Below are positions 36,007 through 44,966 of a stretch of 64,000 nucleotides of DNA, one piece after another. The DNA is from Priestia abyssalis. GTDB lineage: Bacteria > Bacillota > Bacilli > Bacillales > Bacillaceae_H. The position numbers were made by a program, and so were the translations under genes. The notes beneath the pieces were generated by a model. That model worked only from the letters and a program-made list of their open reading frames with translations, was not told the DNA's origin and made no database searches. The stretch covers positions 840,458-904,457 of the forward strand of contig NZ_KV917369.1 of assembly GCF_002019595.1 (NCBI RefSeq). The letters run 5' to 3'. The stretch's first letter is position 1, and every line of letters begins with the position of its first letter.

Positions 36007-36418
36007 TTATCGGTTAAAGAGCCTTTGCCAAATGCTCTTTTTTTGATTTTCAGATGAGGCAGCTATAAGTTCTTTGACTTCTTCTTTTTCCTCTTGAATA
36101 GTTCGAATGAATGACATAAGTTGTTGATCGCGTTCGTTCATTTGCTTCTAAAATTGATACAACAGCCTTTGTGGCGTCTATTAGTGCAACGTTATTTACA
36201 ATTAATTTTTTAAGTTCTCTAAACGCTTTAAAATCGCGCTCATAATAAATGCGTTGGTCTTTTTCATTTCGTTCAAAGTTATATCCGACTTTTTCTAATT
36301 CAATGGACCAACGTCTTAATGTGGAAGTTGTGATGTCTAAATCAGACGCTGCGTCCTTAGCGAAATATCCATATTCAGACGCGTCTGCTCCGTTTAATTG
36401 TTTTATTCTATCATCTTT
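36007..36418 (-). pseudogene. Frameshifted MerR-like/DUF3967 protein
   Basis: The minus strand reads NGADASEYGYFAKDAASDLD, then a MerR-like helix LRRWSIELEKVGYNFERNE, then DQRIYYERDFKAFRELKKLI. A frameshift follows, then QQLMSFIRTIQEEKEEVKEL and QKKSIWQRLFNR. This matches the Bacillus plasmid family with a DNA-binding head and a DUF3967 tail. At least one internal frameshift and an early out-of-frame start make it non-functional. It points to plasmid-derived DNA upstream of the ABC exporter. The rest of 35901-36600 shows nothing recognisable. Confidence 0.65.
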
Positions 36419-36628
36419 ATAACACCTCTAGGTACAGTTCTTATTACGAAAAGGCAGTTTAGTTGAAAAATGAATGTAAAGAAATAGTTAATTTTTGTAA
36501 ACCATAAAGGATTTTAGTATACCCCTTTTGAAATTTTAAAAGATACTGGGTTTGGCAGAGGTAAGAGTAAGTATTAATAAATATCTATTTATAGAAAAAT
36601 ATTTTCTATGCAGAAAGGAGGAAAAATT

Positions 36629-38983
36629 TTGTTTTTAAAAATTGTAAAAAATGATTTCTACAGGAAGAAAATCATAAATGTGACAGTGTTTATATTTATA
36701 ACGATGGCAGTTCTTTTGGGAGCTAGTGCAACAAATATCATTGCGAATCTGATGCAGTCGATATCGGAACTGCAGGAACGTGCAGTACCAGCTGACATTA
36801 CGGTGATGCATGCCGGAGAATATGACCAGGCAGAAATCGACCAATTCACAGAACAATACAGTGAGCATATATCGATGCAGGAGACGATGGTTCTTCAGAA
36901 TATTGATGGAAGCAATATTCATTTTGGCCAAAATCAAACGATGGCTGGAACTATACAGGATATTTCATTTGTTGTACAGAATAAGAAATTTGATTTTATA
37001 TTGGATCTGGATAATGAAAAGCTGGATGTAAAGGAAGGAAAAGTGGCTGTTCCCATCTATTTCATGGAAAAACATGACTTAAAAATAGGTGATACGATTA
37101 CGGTGAAAAGCGGCGGGTATGAGAAAGAGTTTGTCATTTCAGGGTATGCAAGAGATTTTGAGATGAACTCTTCCCTTACTTCTTCGAAACGGTTTGTGAT
37201 AAATCAGAATGACTATGATGAAATGCTTGAAATGCAGGCTGGGGAACTGGAATATCTGATCGAATTCAAGCTGAATGAAAACGGGGATTCTGCTGCTGTT
37301 CAGACTGCCTATATCGAAGCAGGTCTTCCGGCAAACGGTCCTATAATCGAAGGAAAGATATTTACGATGTTTAATGCCATGTCAGATATGGCAGTTGCGA
37401 TTGTCATTATATTTATTAGTATTCTGCTTATTGTGATTTCTTCGCTCTGTATCAGACTTACATTTCTGGCAACGATTGATGAAGATATTAGAGAAATTGG
37501 TGTTATGAAAGCAATGGGGATATCCAAAAAAGATATAAAAAAGGTCTATCTTAACAAATACAGAGTCATCTCAGTAGCAGCGGGTATTATCGGTTATCTG
37601 CTTTCCTTTGCAGCGGGAAGTCTGTTAAACGGTAATATGAGACTTTATATATCTTCCGATTTATCAGGAAGCTTAAAATATGTACTATCGCTTATAGCTC
37701 CATTACTTGTATATTTCATGATTGTGATGTACTGCCAGCAAGTACTGCAAAGAATCGATAAGATTTCTGCGGTGGAAGCTTTACGTTCAGATATCATGGA
37801 GCGCGGAAAGAACCGAAAATACAGTTTCCCACTGCTAAAGAACAAATTCTTCAGCACCAATATTTACATGGGGTTGAGGGATGTATGGAAACGATTCAAA
37901 TTATACAGGCTGCTGTTTGTTATTTTTATCGTATGTACGTTTATTGTCATACTCCCCTTAAATACTTATAACACCATGAATTCACGGGAATTTTCCACAT
38001 ATATGGGAATAGGAAAATACGACATGAGAATCGATCTTCGAAGAACCGATAGTATTACAGAAGATTTTATAAAACTGCAGGAAGAGTTGAAAAATGATGA
38101 TGATATTGAAAAGTTTGCAGCCTACATCACAAGTTCCTACCAGGTCAAAAACGTCGAAGGTTCCTGGGACTATATTAATATTGAGATCGGAGATTTTTCC
38201 GTATTTCCATTAAAATATCTGGAAGGCAGAGCACCGGAGGGTGAAGGAGAAATCTCGCTTTCCTTTGCCAATGCCGCAAAAGACGGATTAAACAAGAAAG
38301 TAGGAGATAAAGTAACCGTCAGGGTTGGCGGGGAAGAACAGACTTTATCAGTCACGGGTATTTATCAGGATATTACAAGTGGGGGAAAAACAGCAAAGGC
38401 GCATACGAGTCTTGGGGTAAATGAAGAGACCGTTCTTTGGTATATTGTGAGCATGGATATAGCTCCGGGCGTTGCTATTCGTGAGAAAATGGACTACTAC
38501 CAGAATGCTTACGATTCTGCGCAGGTAAATGATATCAAAGAATATACACAACAGACTCTTGGAAATATCATTGATCAGATGAGCCTGATTGTTATAGGCG
38601 GAATCGCAATAGCAGTAATCATTGCTGTATTGATAGTTGCATTATTCCTTCGGATGTTATTATCAAAGGATATGTCTCAGATTGCAATCATGCGAAGTAT
38701 GGGATTAACTTCTAAAAATATTAAACATCAATATATGGCAGGAACTATGATGGTACTGATATTGGGAATCATAGTTGGAGTGCTGGCTTCTAATTATTTA
38801 GGAGAATTTCTTGTAAGTATGGCAATGTCCTCTATGGGAGCCGCAAAAATTGAATTAGTTAATGTTGCATGGCAGACTTGGCTGCTCTGTCCGTTAGCAC
38901 TCATTGTAGTAGTTGGATATACGATATCTGTGTGCTGTAAGGTAACAGAAGAAGATGATTTATCTGTAGTTTTTAGAAGTTAG
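36629..38983 (+). CDS. FtsX-type ABC transporter permease
   Basis: This large permease of 784 residues carries two FtsX domains. A first transmembrane helix is followed by an extracellular domain (about 45-245) and three helices; a second half begins near residue 425 with another extracellular segment and ends in three helices. It lacks the long loop position of BceB and is closer to MacB-like or LolE-like exporters of peptides or lipids. TTG 36629 lies seven bases after AAAGGAGG; ATG 36608 is upstream of that site. Its ATPase partner follows 158 bases later. Substrate is unknown. Confidence 0.85.
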   Translation: MFLKIVKNDFYRKKIINVTVFIFITMAVLLGASATNIIANLMQSISELQERAVPADITVMHAGEYDQAEIDQFTEQYSEHISMQETMVLQNIDGSNIHFGQNQTMAGTIQDISFVVQNKKFDFILDLDNEKLDVKEGKVAVPIYFMEKHDLKIGDTITVKSGGYEKEFVISGYARDFEMNSSLTSSKRFVINQNDYDEMLEMQAGELEYLIEFKLNENGDSAAVQTAYIEAGLPANGPIIEGKIFTMFNAMSDMAVAIVIIFISILLIVISSLCIRLTFLATIDEDIREIGVMKAMGISKKDIKKVYLNKYRVISVAAGIIGYLLSFAAGSLLNGNMRLYISSDLSGSLKYVLSLIAPLLVYFMIVMYCQQVLQRIDKISAVEALRSDIMERGKNRKYSFPLLKNKFFSTNIYMGLRDVWKRFKLYRLLFVIFIVCTFIVILPLNTYNTMNSREFSTYMGIGKYDMRIDLRRTDSITEDFIKLQEELKNDDDIEKFAAYITSSYQVKNVEGSWDYINIEIGDFSVFPLKYLEGRAPEGEGEISLSFANAAKDGLNKKVGDKVTVRVGGEEQTLSVTGIYQDITSGGKTAKAHTSLGVNEETVLWYIVSMDIAPGVAIREKMDYYQNAYDSAQVNDIKEYTQQTLGNIIDQMSLIVIGGIAIAVIIAVLIVALFLRMLLSKDMSQIAIMRSMGLTSKNIKHQYMAGTMMVLILGIIVGVLASNYLGEFLVSMAMSSMGAAKIELVNVAWQTWLLCPLALIVVVGYTISVCCKVTEEDDLSVVFRS

Positions 38984-39141
38984 AACGGCTGAAAAAGTTC
39001 CGGACAGTAGGCGTACCTGCGAAGGTGGAAGAAGTCCCCTGCGTGAAGCACCGGTGTAAATAAGAATGCAGATTCCTGAAAAATAAAATATTTCGGGGTG
39101 CCTCTGTGGATATATACTTTGATTGAATTGGAGAAATATAC
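38984..39141 (+). other. Unexplained G+C-rich spacer inside the ABC operon
   Basis: The gap between permease and ATPase begins with a segment (about 38995-39055) rich in G+C that reads like structured RNA or vestigial coding DNA (GGCGTACCTGCGAAGGTGG). No frame gives a recognisable protein, and I see no complete hairpin or T tract. Confidence 0.35.
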
Positions 39142-39909
39142 ATGACCAATATAATAGAAGCAATAAGTATGAACAAAAAAGTAGAATTAGGAAAAGATAA
39201 TGAGCTGAATATTTTAAAGGATGTAAACTTGGAGATTGAAGAAGGTGAATTCGTATCGGTCATGGGGCCATCCGGAAGCGGGAAATCGACACTGCTATAT
39301 AATGTAAGTGGCATGGATAGAATTACTTCTGGCAGTGTGAAATTTAAAGGCTGTGAAATCCGCGGACTAAAAGAAGAAGAACTGGCAAAGATCCGACTGA
39401 AAAACATGGGATTTATCTTTCAGGATATTAATCTATTAAAGAATCTTTCATTGATTGACAATGTTATATTTCCTGCTCTTGTTTCAAAAGATACGGATAA
39501 AAAAGCGGTACATCAAAAAGCGAAAAAACTATTGGAAATGACAGGAATTGAAAAGCTTGCAGATCATAATATCACCCAGGCCTCTGGTGGACAGCTACAA
39601 AGAGTCGGCATCTGCAGAGCATTGATTAATGATCCGGATATCATATTTGGAGATGAACCGACCGGAGCATTAGATTCCAAATCGACAGAAGAGATTATGT
39701 CAATTCTTGTAGAGATTAATAAAAAAGGGACAACCGTAATGATCGTTACACATGATGTAAAGGTGGCAGCAAAAACCGAAAGAGTATTGTATATGGTAGA
39801 TGGAAATATTGTGGCACAGAAGAAAATGCGTAAATACGATGCGCAGCATGACGATATTAAAGAAAGAGAAGAAAGCATTATGAAATGGTTAGTGGAAAAT
39901 GGATTCTAA
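39142..39909 (+). CDS. ABC transporter ATP-binding protein (MacB/LolD type)
   Basis: This 255-residue ATPase would energise the preceding permease. It has Walker A GPSGSGKST (42-50), Q-loop FIFQDINLL (about 91-99), signature ASGGQLQR (about 151), Walker B DIIFGDEPTGALDS and the switch histidine in VTHD. A 25-residue charged C-terminal extension is present. GGAGAAATATAC precedes the ATG. The gene order, permease before ATPase, is the reverse of most Bacillus peptide-exporter operons, consistent with import from another lineage. Confidence 0.92.
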   Translation: MTNIIEAISMNKKVELGKDNELNILKDVNLEIEEGEFVSVMGPSGSGKSTLLYNVSGMDRITSGSVKFKGCEIRGLKEEELAKIRLKNMGFIFQDINLLKNLSLIDNVIFPALVSKDTDKKAVHQKAKKLLEMTGIEKLADHNITQASGGQLQRVGICRALINDPDIIFGDEPTGALDSKSTEEIMSILVEINKKGTTVMIVTHDVKVAAKTERVLYMVDGNIVAQKKMRKYDAQHDDIKEREESIMKWLVENGF

Positions 39910-40080
39910 TTTTTTATGTTTTATCAATGTCCTAGGCTTTTTTCAAGATGAAGATCGTCTTTTTCATTCTGCAAGATAATTTGTGACTTTCTGAACACTG
40001 TATGTCGGTAATAATCCGTGTACAGAAAGTTTAAGAAGATAGATCATGTCTTATCCGTTATTCATCGTGCTATTAAAAAT

Positions 40081-40180
40081 ATAAACGTTTATAAAATAAT
40101 TTTACCACCTTTTTAAACTTGATTTTACTGAGTTTGATAGCTTCACAGGTTTCGTTTACAAAGGTATACCTTTATAAACG
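40081..40180. repeat. res-like palindromic recombination site
   Basis: At 40153-40180 a 28-bp palindrome starts CGTTTACAAAGG and ends CCTTTATAAACG, perfect except for one base pair, with centre GGTATACC. A second copy of the half-site lies at 40081-40094 within ATAAACGTTTAT. Repeated half-sites of this size upstream of a resolvase remnant suggest a serine-recombinase res site. Confidence 0.5.
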
Positions 40181-40325
40181 GAATAATCAAATGACTCTGA
40201 CAGAGGTGGCATATAATTACGACAAATAAAAAAGAGAGCCACAGCAAAATGGCGCAACTTTTGGATAATCGAAAGCTTAGGTAACAAACGAGTTTAAAGA
40301 AGTGTACCATCGATGAAAAGTAGGG

Positions 40326-40425
40326 GGGATGACAGCTGTTAAAGCCTTACAGGAGGTAGGCCTAAAAAAGACGATCCATTATAAATTTGTCAGGGATTAT
40401 GAAGGAGGGGAAAATAAACTTATAT
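40326..40425 (+). pseudogene. C-terminal remnant of a plasmid-type resolvase
   Basis: Starting at about 40329 the plus strand encodes MTAVKALQEVGLKKTIHYKF and VRDYEGGENKLI. This resembles the C-terminal helix-turn-helix of serine resolvases in which a conserved LKKTTFYK helix contacts the res site. The catalytic domain is absent; bases before it contain stops in all useful frames. Confidence 0.45.
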
Positions 40426-40443
40426 AAGTTAGGAAGAAACTCG

Positions 40444-40487
40444 TCAAAAAATTAGCATCTGCCGATGAGCAGATGCTAATTTTTTGA
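40444..40487. terminator. Strong bidirectional terminator
   Basis: A 19-bp perfect stem (40444-40462 with 40469-40487) has six A/T pairs at its base and the loop CGATGA. It would insulate the ABC exporter from the convergent amidase operon. Confidence 0.85.
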
Positions 40488-40514
40488 AAGGGGGGGAATA
40501 CATCAATGTGGTAG

Positions 40515-40692
40515 GGTTCTGATGCAAAAAGAATCAGACAGACAAACCATTATGAATATTACCTACTCTATGGACAATTATTATTAGAAACAAAAAATAC
40601 CGAATTTTCATGGTATAAAAACCAGAAATATTCGGTATTAATCTTGTGTTTTTATTTATAATTTAACAAAATTCAAGATTTTCACCATAACT
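40515..40692. repeat. Decayed IS6-type terminal-repeat pair (178 bp)
   Basis: GGTTCTGATGCAAAAAG at 40515 and GATTTTCACCATAAC ending at 40692 are degraded versions of the ends at 29020 and 29200, and the interiors are similar (ATGAATATTACC, then TTAACAAAATTCAAGAT). It is an older copy of the same MITE-like element. Confidence 0.6.
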
Positions 40693-40734
40693 AGAATAAA
40701 TTCCCTGTAAAAATGAGACTTGTTTTGTTCATTT

Positions 40735-42177
40735 TTAAACAACTTTATTGTCACTGCCCATATCCATTTTTACAGTTGGTATTGAACACTCTTGCTCGAA
40801 GGCATAAGCAAAACGATAAAGATTGGATTCATCAAAACGTTTTCCTATTAATTGAAGTCCGATAGGCAATCCTGATCTCGAAAACCCGCATGGAATTGAA
40901 ATACTAGGAAACCCATTAAAATTTGTTGGTGAAGTCAGACGAAGAAGCGTGGATCGAACTTGCTCCTGAGAGGTCCCTACATACACTTCTCTCTGATCGA
41001 TATCAGGTGGTAAAATCGGAATAGTAGGAGTTAAAATAACCTCTACATCTTTAAGAGCCTGGTCAAAGTGTTGAATGGCCGTATGTTTGAACTGTTGAGC
41101 CTGAACATATTCATATGCCATTGTTTCAGGACCAGTTAACAACCTTTCTCTAACTTCCGCTTCATATTTTTCTGGATGATTGCGCAAGGTTTCTTCATGT
41201 ATCGCATACGCTTCACTTTTTGCAGTAATTTGTTGAGCCAATAGAGTTTGCTTCATTGCAGGCAAGTCAATCAAACGAATTTCAGCACCTAAATTTTGAA
41301 AAACGTTAATGGCTTCTCTTATCTTTATATGTACTTCTTCATCCACTTGATCAAAGTAATAGGATGTTGGTAAACCAATAACGCTGCCTTTAATTCCTTG
41401 ACTAAGATAACGGGTAAAATCCTCCGTGTCTGCCTTGACGGAATAGGGATCCCTTTTGTCATAACCGGACAACACGTTTAGTAATATTGCGTTATCACGA
41501 ACGGTTCTTGTCATCGGTCCAACGTGGTCAAGGGTAAAACCAAGCGGATAAACACCATATTTGCTTACTCTCCCGAAGGTAGGCTTCATTCCAACAATAC
41601 CGCAACAAGCTGAAGGGATTCGAATGGAACCTCCTGTATCTGTTCCAAGCGCCGCATAACATAACGAAGAAGCTACTGCTGCACCTGATCCACTGCTTGA
41701 TCCGCCAGAAATTTTAGATAAATGATAGGGGTTCTTCACTGGGCCAAAAAATGAACGGTCTCCTGTAGGACCATAAGCAAATTGGTGTGTATTTAGTTTT
41801 CCTACGATGATCGCACCAGCTTGTTTCAATTTTTCTACAACTGTAGCATCATGATCAGGAACATACTCTTGAAAAATCTTTGACCCTTTCGTGGTTTTTA
41901 TGTTTTTAGTATAAATCATATCTTTAATTCCTATAGGTATACCGTGAAGAGGTCCTCTCCAATTACCTGAGATAATTTCCGCTTCTGCTTGTATAGCGCT
42001 CTTTAATGCTTCTTCCTGTAATATCGAAATGAATGCATTTAATTGCGGATTGATTGAATTGATTCGCTCTAGAAGTTGGCGTGTTACTTCCACCGGAGAA
42101 ATGTGTTTTCCTCTAATGGAATTCGACAATGTATACATATCCCAATGAAAAATGTTTGAACTATTTGTAGCGTTCAT
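40735..42177 (-). CDS. Amidase (amidase-signature family)
   Basis: This amidohydrolase of 480 residues has a Ser-cisSer-Lys triad K85 (GIKDMIYT), S160 (GGSSSGSG) and S184 (TDTGGSIR), each offset by six from GatA numbering. It hydrolyses small amides or carbamates. It is not the tRNA amidotransferase subunit, because gatC and gatB are absent. ATG 42177 follows AGGAAGG by eight bases; GTG 42186 overlaps that site. It is last in the order regulator, MFS importer, amidase, so its substrate is probably what the importer brings in. Confidence 0.9.
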   Translation of the reverse strand: MNATNSSNIFHWDMYTLSNSIRGKHISPVEVTRQLLERINSINPQLNAFISILQEEALKSAIQAEAEIISGNWRGPLHGIPIGIKDMIYTKNIKTTKGSKIFQEYVPDHDATVVEKLKQAGAIIVGKLNTHQFAYGPTGDRSFFGPVKNPYHLSKISGGSSSGSGAAVASSLCYAALGTDTGGSIRIPSACCGIVGMKPTFGRVSKYGVYPLGFTLDHVGPMTRTVRDNAILLNVLSGYDKRDPYSVKADTEDFTRYLSQGIKGSVIGLPTSYYFDQVDEEVHIKIREAINVFQNLGAEIRLIDLPAMKQTLLAQQITAKSEAYAIHEETLRNHPEKYEAEVRERLLTGPETMAYEYVQAQQFKHTAIQHFDQALKDVEVILTPTIPILPPDIDQREVYVGTSQEQVRSTLLRLTSPTNFNGFPSISIPCGFSRSGLPIGLQLIGKRFDESNLYRFAYAFEQECSIPTVKMDMGSDNKVV

Positions 42178-42190
42178 TTTTTGCACCTTC

Positions 42191-43513
42191 CTATCCTTTT
42201 TGAGTCAAATGTTTTTCTACTGTAACTGGAGTGGATTGACCTGGCTTTACAAAAATCATGGCTACCATTCCAATCACAACGGCAACAACCGCTGCTATAA
42301 ACATGGAAGTATAACCATATATAGCCACCAGGTATCCTGTTAAAGTAGGAGCAACGATTGTCGCAATATTGGTGAAAAAGTGGGTAATTCCTCCGAAAGT
42401 TCCTGCTCTTGTTGGCGCTGTATCGATGATGACAGACCAATAAACTGAATTAGGCAAAAAGTTGAATGCATTTCCGATGGCCATTAACGTCATGACTCCA
42501 ACAATACTGTCAGCAGTTGGAATGAGAAGAAAACAGACCGCTGTTAGAAATAACGAAACTACTGCCAAACCGGATCGGGCGATCCACAAGTTTCCTGTTT
42601 TACGTCGTAAAGCATCCGAAATTTTCCCTCCTATAAGCACCGTAAAACAGGCGCCTATCCACGGAATCATACCTAGATACCAAAGAGAGCTAAGTTTAAA
42701 GTGAAACACATCCTGAAGATATTTGGGAGTCCAAGTTAAAAGAAGGAAGTTTACGTACATAAACCCAAAATAACCGATTGTATTAAAAATCAGAGTTGGG
42801 TTCTTAAAAAAATGGTACCACTTTAGATTAGGATCGTTTGCGGCTACCATTTTCTCGTTAGAGAGCAAATCAGATTTTGATCGGATAATGTCCAATTCTT
42901 CTTTGGATACCTTTGGGTGATCTTCCGGCAAGTTTTGGAATACTTTGGACCAAATAACTACCCAAATCATACCGATAACTCCAAGTATGATGAACATCAT
43001 TCTCCAACTGGTAATGGATAATAATCCAACAGCCACTGGAGCGGTCAACATCGCACCAAGTGGTGTACCCAAAAGTCCCACTGCCACTGCAAATCCTCGC
43101 TCTTTAGGAGCTGCCCAATTGGCATTCGTACGATTAACCGTTGAATAAGTCGGTCCTTCTGCTAAACCGAACAAAATACGAAACACTGCAAATCCCGCCA
43201 ATGCTGATCCTCCAAAGAGGAGCATACCGATTTCTCCAGCAAAGGCAGTAGCAATTTCAAAGACTGACCAAATCAGTCCTGCAAGGATCCAAACATACTT
43301 GGGTCCTTTTCGATCTGCCAAAGCCCCTCCAAATAAAGCGCCGAACATATAGCCGTAGCCAAAATATCCGAGAACTGCTCCCCATGCTACTGAATCAAAA
43401 CCGTAAGCGTCAATAATGTCCTTTTGTGCATAGGAAATTGCTCCACGGTCAACGTAGTTAATCACAGTCATGAATACAATCATTCCCATAATAAAGTAAC
43501 GATAATTTTTCAT
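42191..43513 (-). CDS. MFS transporter (anion:cation symporter type)
   Basis: This 440-residue importer has 12 predicted helices and a central loop (about 195-225). Features of the ACS/hexuronate-type family are the N-terminal NYVDRGAISYA, ALADRKGPKYVW after helix 2 and GLAEGPTYSTVNR in helix 4. It would take up an organic anion with protons. AAAAGGGGG precedes the ATG. Thirteen bases separate it from the amidase start, so the two are co-translated. A FadR-type operator lies 130 bases upstream. Confidence 0.9.
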   Translation of the reverse strand: MKNYRYFIMGMIVFMTVINYVDRGAISYAQKDIIDAYGFDSVAWGAVLGYFGYGYMFGALFGGALADRKGPKYVWILAGLIWSVFEIATAFAGEIGMLLFGGSALAGFAVFRILFGLAEGPTYSTVNRTNANWAAPKERGFAVAVGLLGTPLGAMLTAPVAVGLLSITSWRMMFIILGVIGMIWVVIWSKVFQNLPEDHPKVSKEELDIIRSKSDLLSNEKMVAANDPNLKWYHFFKNPTLIFNTIGYFGFMYVNFLLLTWTPKYLQDVFHFKLSSLWYLGMIPWIGACFTVLIGGKISDALRRKTGNLWIARSGLAVVSLFLTAVCFLLIPTADSIVGVMTLMAIGNAFNFLPNSVYWSVIIDTAPTRAGTFGGITHFFTNIATIVAPTLTGYLVAIYGYTSMFIAAVVAVVIGMVAMIFVKPGQSTPVTVEKHLTQKG

Positions 43514-43642
43514 GTTCTATTTCCCCCTTTTATTTCATCGTCAGATCCCTTATTGCGCCTTTTCGACAGCTAACCACCTTTCCCAGTTTCGATTTGGATA
43601 CTTCTATCCCGCCTTTTAACAGAAGTATTGTTTGAATGTCAC

Positions 43643-43655
43643 ATGGTCAGACCAT
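43643..43655. promoter_or_regulatory. FadR-type operator upstream of MFS-amidase operon
   Basis: ATGGTCAGACCAT is a perfect 13-bp palindrome of the FCD-regulator type (TGGTC, one base, GACCA). A closely related site lies upstream of the regulator gene itself at 44573. Confidence 0.7.
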
Positions 43656-43810
43656 ATGCATAAAAAAATAAGGTCTGGATATGAATCTAAAGATGATGGA
43701 AAAATAAAACGGGATGTAATTATAATAATTTTCAGAAAATTATTTGTCAATAGGGTGCATTTAAAAAATGATAGTTTTCCAACAAAGTGACCATGGAAAT
43801 GCAACATCTT

Positions 43811-43842
43811 CAGGACTCTGAATAATTGATTTCGGAGTCCTG
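43811..43842. terminator. Hairpin downstream of the GntR gene
   Basis: CAGGACTC pairs with GAGTCCTG around a 16-base loop 16 bases after the regulator stop. No T run follows on the minus strand, so it is a weak terminator or an mRNA end protector. Confidence 0.5.
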
Positions 43843-43858
43843 AGTTTAAAGTAATTCT

Positions 43859-44539
43859 CTATTCACAATCCTTCAAATAGGTATAAACAGACTGCATGTG
43901 CTCTAACATCATTTGGCTTGCTATATCGGCTTGCCGTTGTTTAATGGCTTCGTAAATTTTTTTATGGAATACAAGAGACTCATTCATTATCCCTGCTTTT
44001 TTAACTGCTTGAAAAACCAGATTTTTAATGGAGTTATATAAATCACACATGACAAGATTTTTTGAAGCTTTAGCAATACTCTCATGAAAAAGCATATCCA
44101 TCATTACATACTCTTTTTGGTCATGGGCTTCAATCGCTTTTTCCATACCTTCAATCGTTTTAGCAATTGTCACCAAATCCTCATTAGATGCCCTTAATGC
44201 AGCCAAATAGACCAATTCTTTTTCAATGATTCGGCGCGCTTCAAATAAATCTTCCAATTCCGTATCAGCAAAGACAATTTGATACATTAGCGAATCTGAT
44301 AAAAATTGATGATAATTCTTAGAGATGAACGTCCCTTTTTGGGATCTTTCTAGTAATCCCTGCGACTCTAGAACTTTTAACCCTTCTCGAAGTGAAGTCC
44401 GACCAACCTGAAACATGTCCATAAGTTCCCGTTCCGGCAAAAGCCTATCCCCAGGTTTCAACTTTCCCTCCAAAATAAGCCTTTTGATTTGGTTTACAAT
44501 CAAATCACCAACATTAGAGCGTTTTACAGGCTCAATCAT
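43859..44539 (-). CDS. GntR-family repressor, FadR/FCD subfamily
   Basis: The 226-residue regulator has an N-terminal winged helix (about 8-72; LLPERELMDMFQVGRTSLREGLKVLESQGLLE) and an all-helical FCD effector domain with metal-binding residues (FEARRIIEKELV, MDMLFHESIAKAS). GAAAGGAAGT precedes the ATG. Matching palindromes upstream of this gene and upstream of the MFS-amidase pair imply that it controls both itself and them. The effector is probably a carboxylate. Confidence 0.92.
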   Translation of the reverse strand: MIEPVKRSNVGDLIVNQIKRLILEGKLKPGDRLLPERELMDMFQVGRTSLREGLKVLESQGLLERSQKGTFISKNYHQFLSDSLMYQIVFADTELEDLFEARRIIEKELVYLAALRASNEDLVTIAKTIEGMEKAIEAHDQKEYVMMDMLFHESIAKASKNLVMCDLYNSIKNLVFQAVKKAGIMNESLVFHKKIYEAIKQRQADIASQMMLEHMQSVYTYLKDCE

Positions 44540-44572
44540 ATGTGACTTCCTTTCTAATATGCAAATAATAGT

Positions 44573-44585
44573 ATGGTCTGATCAT
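44573..44585. promoter_or_regulatory. FadR-type operator upstream of GntR gene
   Basis: ATGGTCTGATCAT matches the palindrome at 43643 with two differences in the right arm. It lies 34 bases before the regulator start, the expected place for autoregulation. Confidence 0.65.
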
Positions 44586-44966
44586 GTTGAAAACCAGGCC
44601 ATCAATATTATTTTATTACTTTTTATCTGTCAGGGTCAATTTTATTAAGAATGGGGGCTGACACGCTCTGCTAGCAACACAAAGTAAATTGAAGAAATCG
44701 AGGTTCTGTAGAACAAAATTGATCGTCAATTAGCGTTCAATTTTTTCTAATGCTTTATTGTTGGCGAGTGACACAAAACTGTAGACTTTGTTGTTATTTG
44801 ACATAAAAATCTAGTCACATTATTGTGGCTTTATAATAAGGTTACGATGTTTATAAAGGGGCGCTGATCTGAAATAAGGTAAGTGTCATTTTTAACATCA
44901 CAGATTATTCAGAAAGATTCATGAATTTTTGATACAATATGTTTAAAATGTTTAGGAGACAAAATA
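44586..44966 (+). promoter_or_regulatory. Intergenic region with a possible promoter
   Basis: No gene is visible. TTGACA at about 44797 followed after 17 bp by TATTGT is a credible SigA promoter for the ASCH-domain gene, leaving a leader of about 140 bases. A second possible -10 (TACAAT) lies near 44934. Confidence 0.4.

Noticed and set aside
38984-39141. Group II intron fragment
   Set aside because: I could not find the domain V sequence, the 5' GUGYG boundary or a reverse transcriptase remnant.
36629-39909. BceAB-type bacitracin resistance module
   Set aside because: The permease has two symmetric FtsX halves without the BceB loop arrangement, and no BceRS two-component genes are nearby.
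40735-42177. GatA subunit of tRNA amidotransferase
   Set aside because: Although the triad aligns, gatC and gatB are absent and the gene sits in a transporter-regulator operon, so a stand-alone amidase is more likely.
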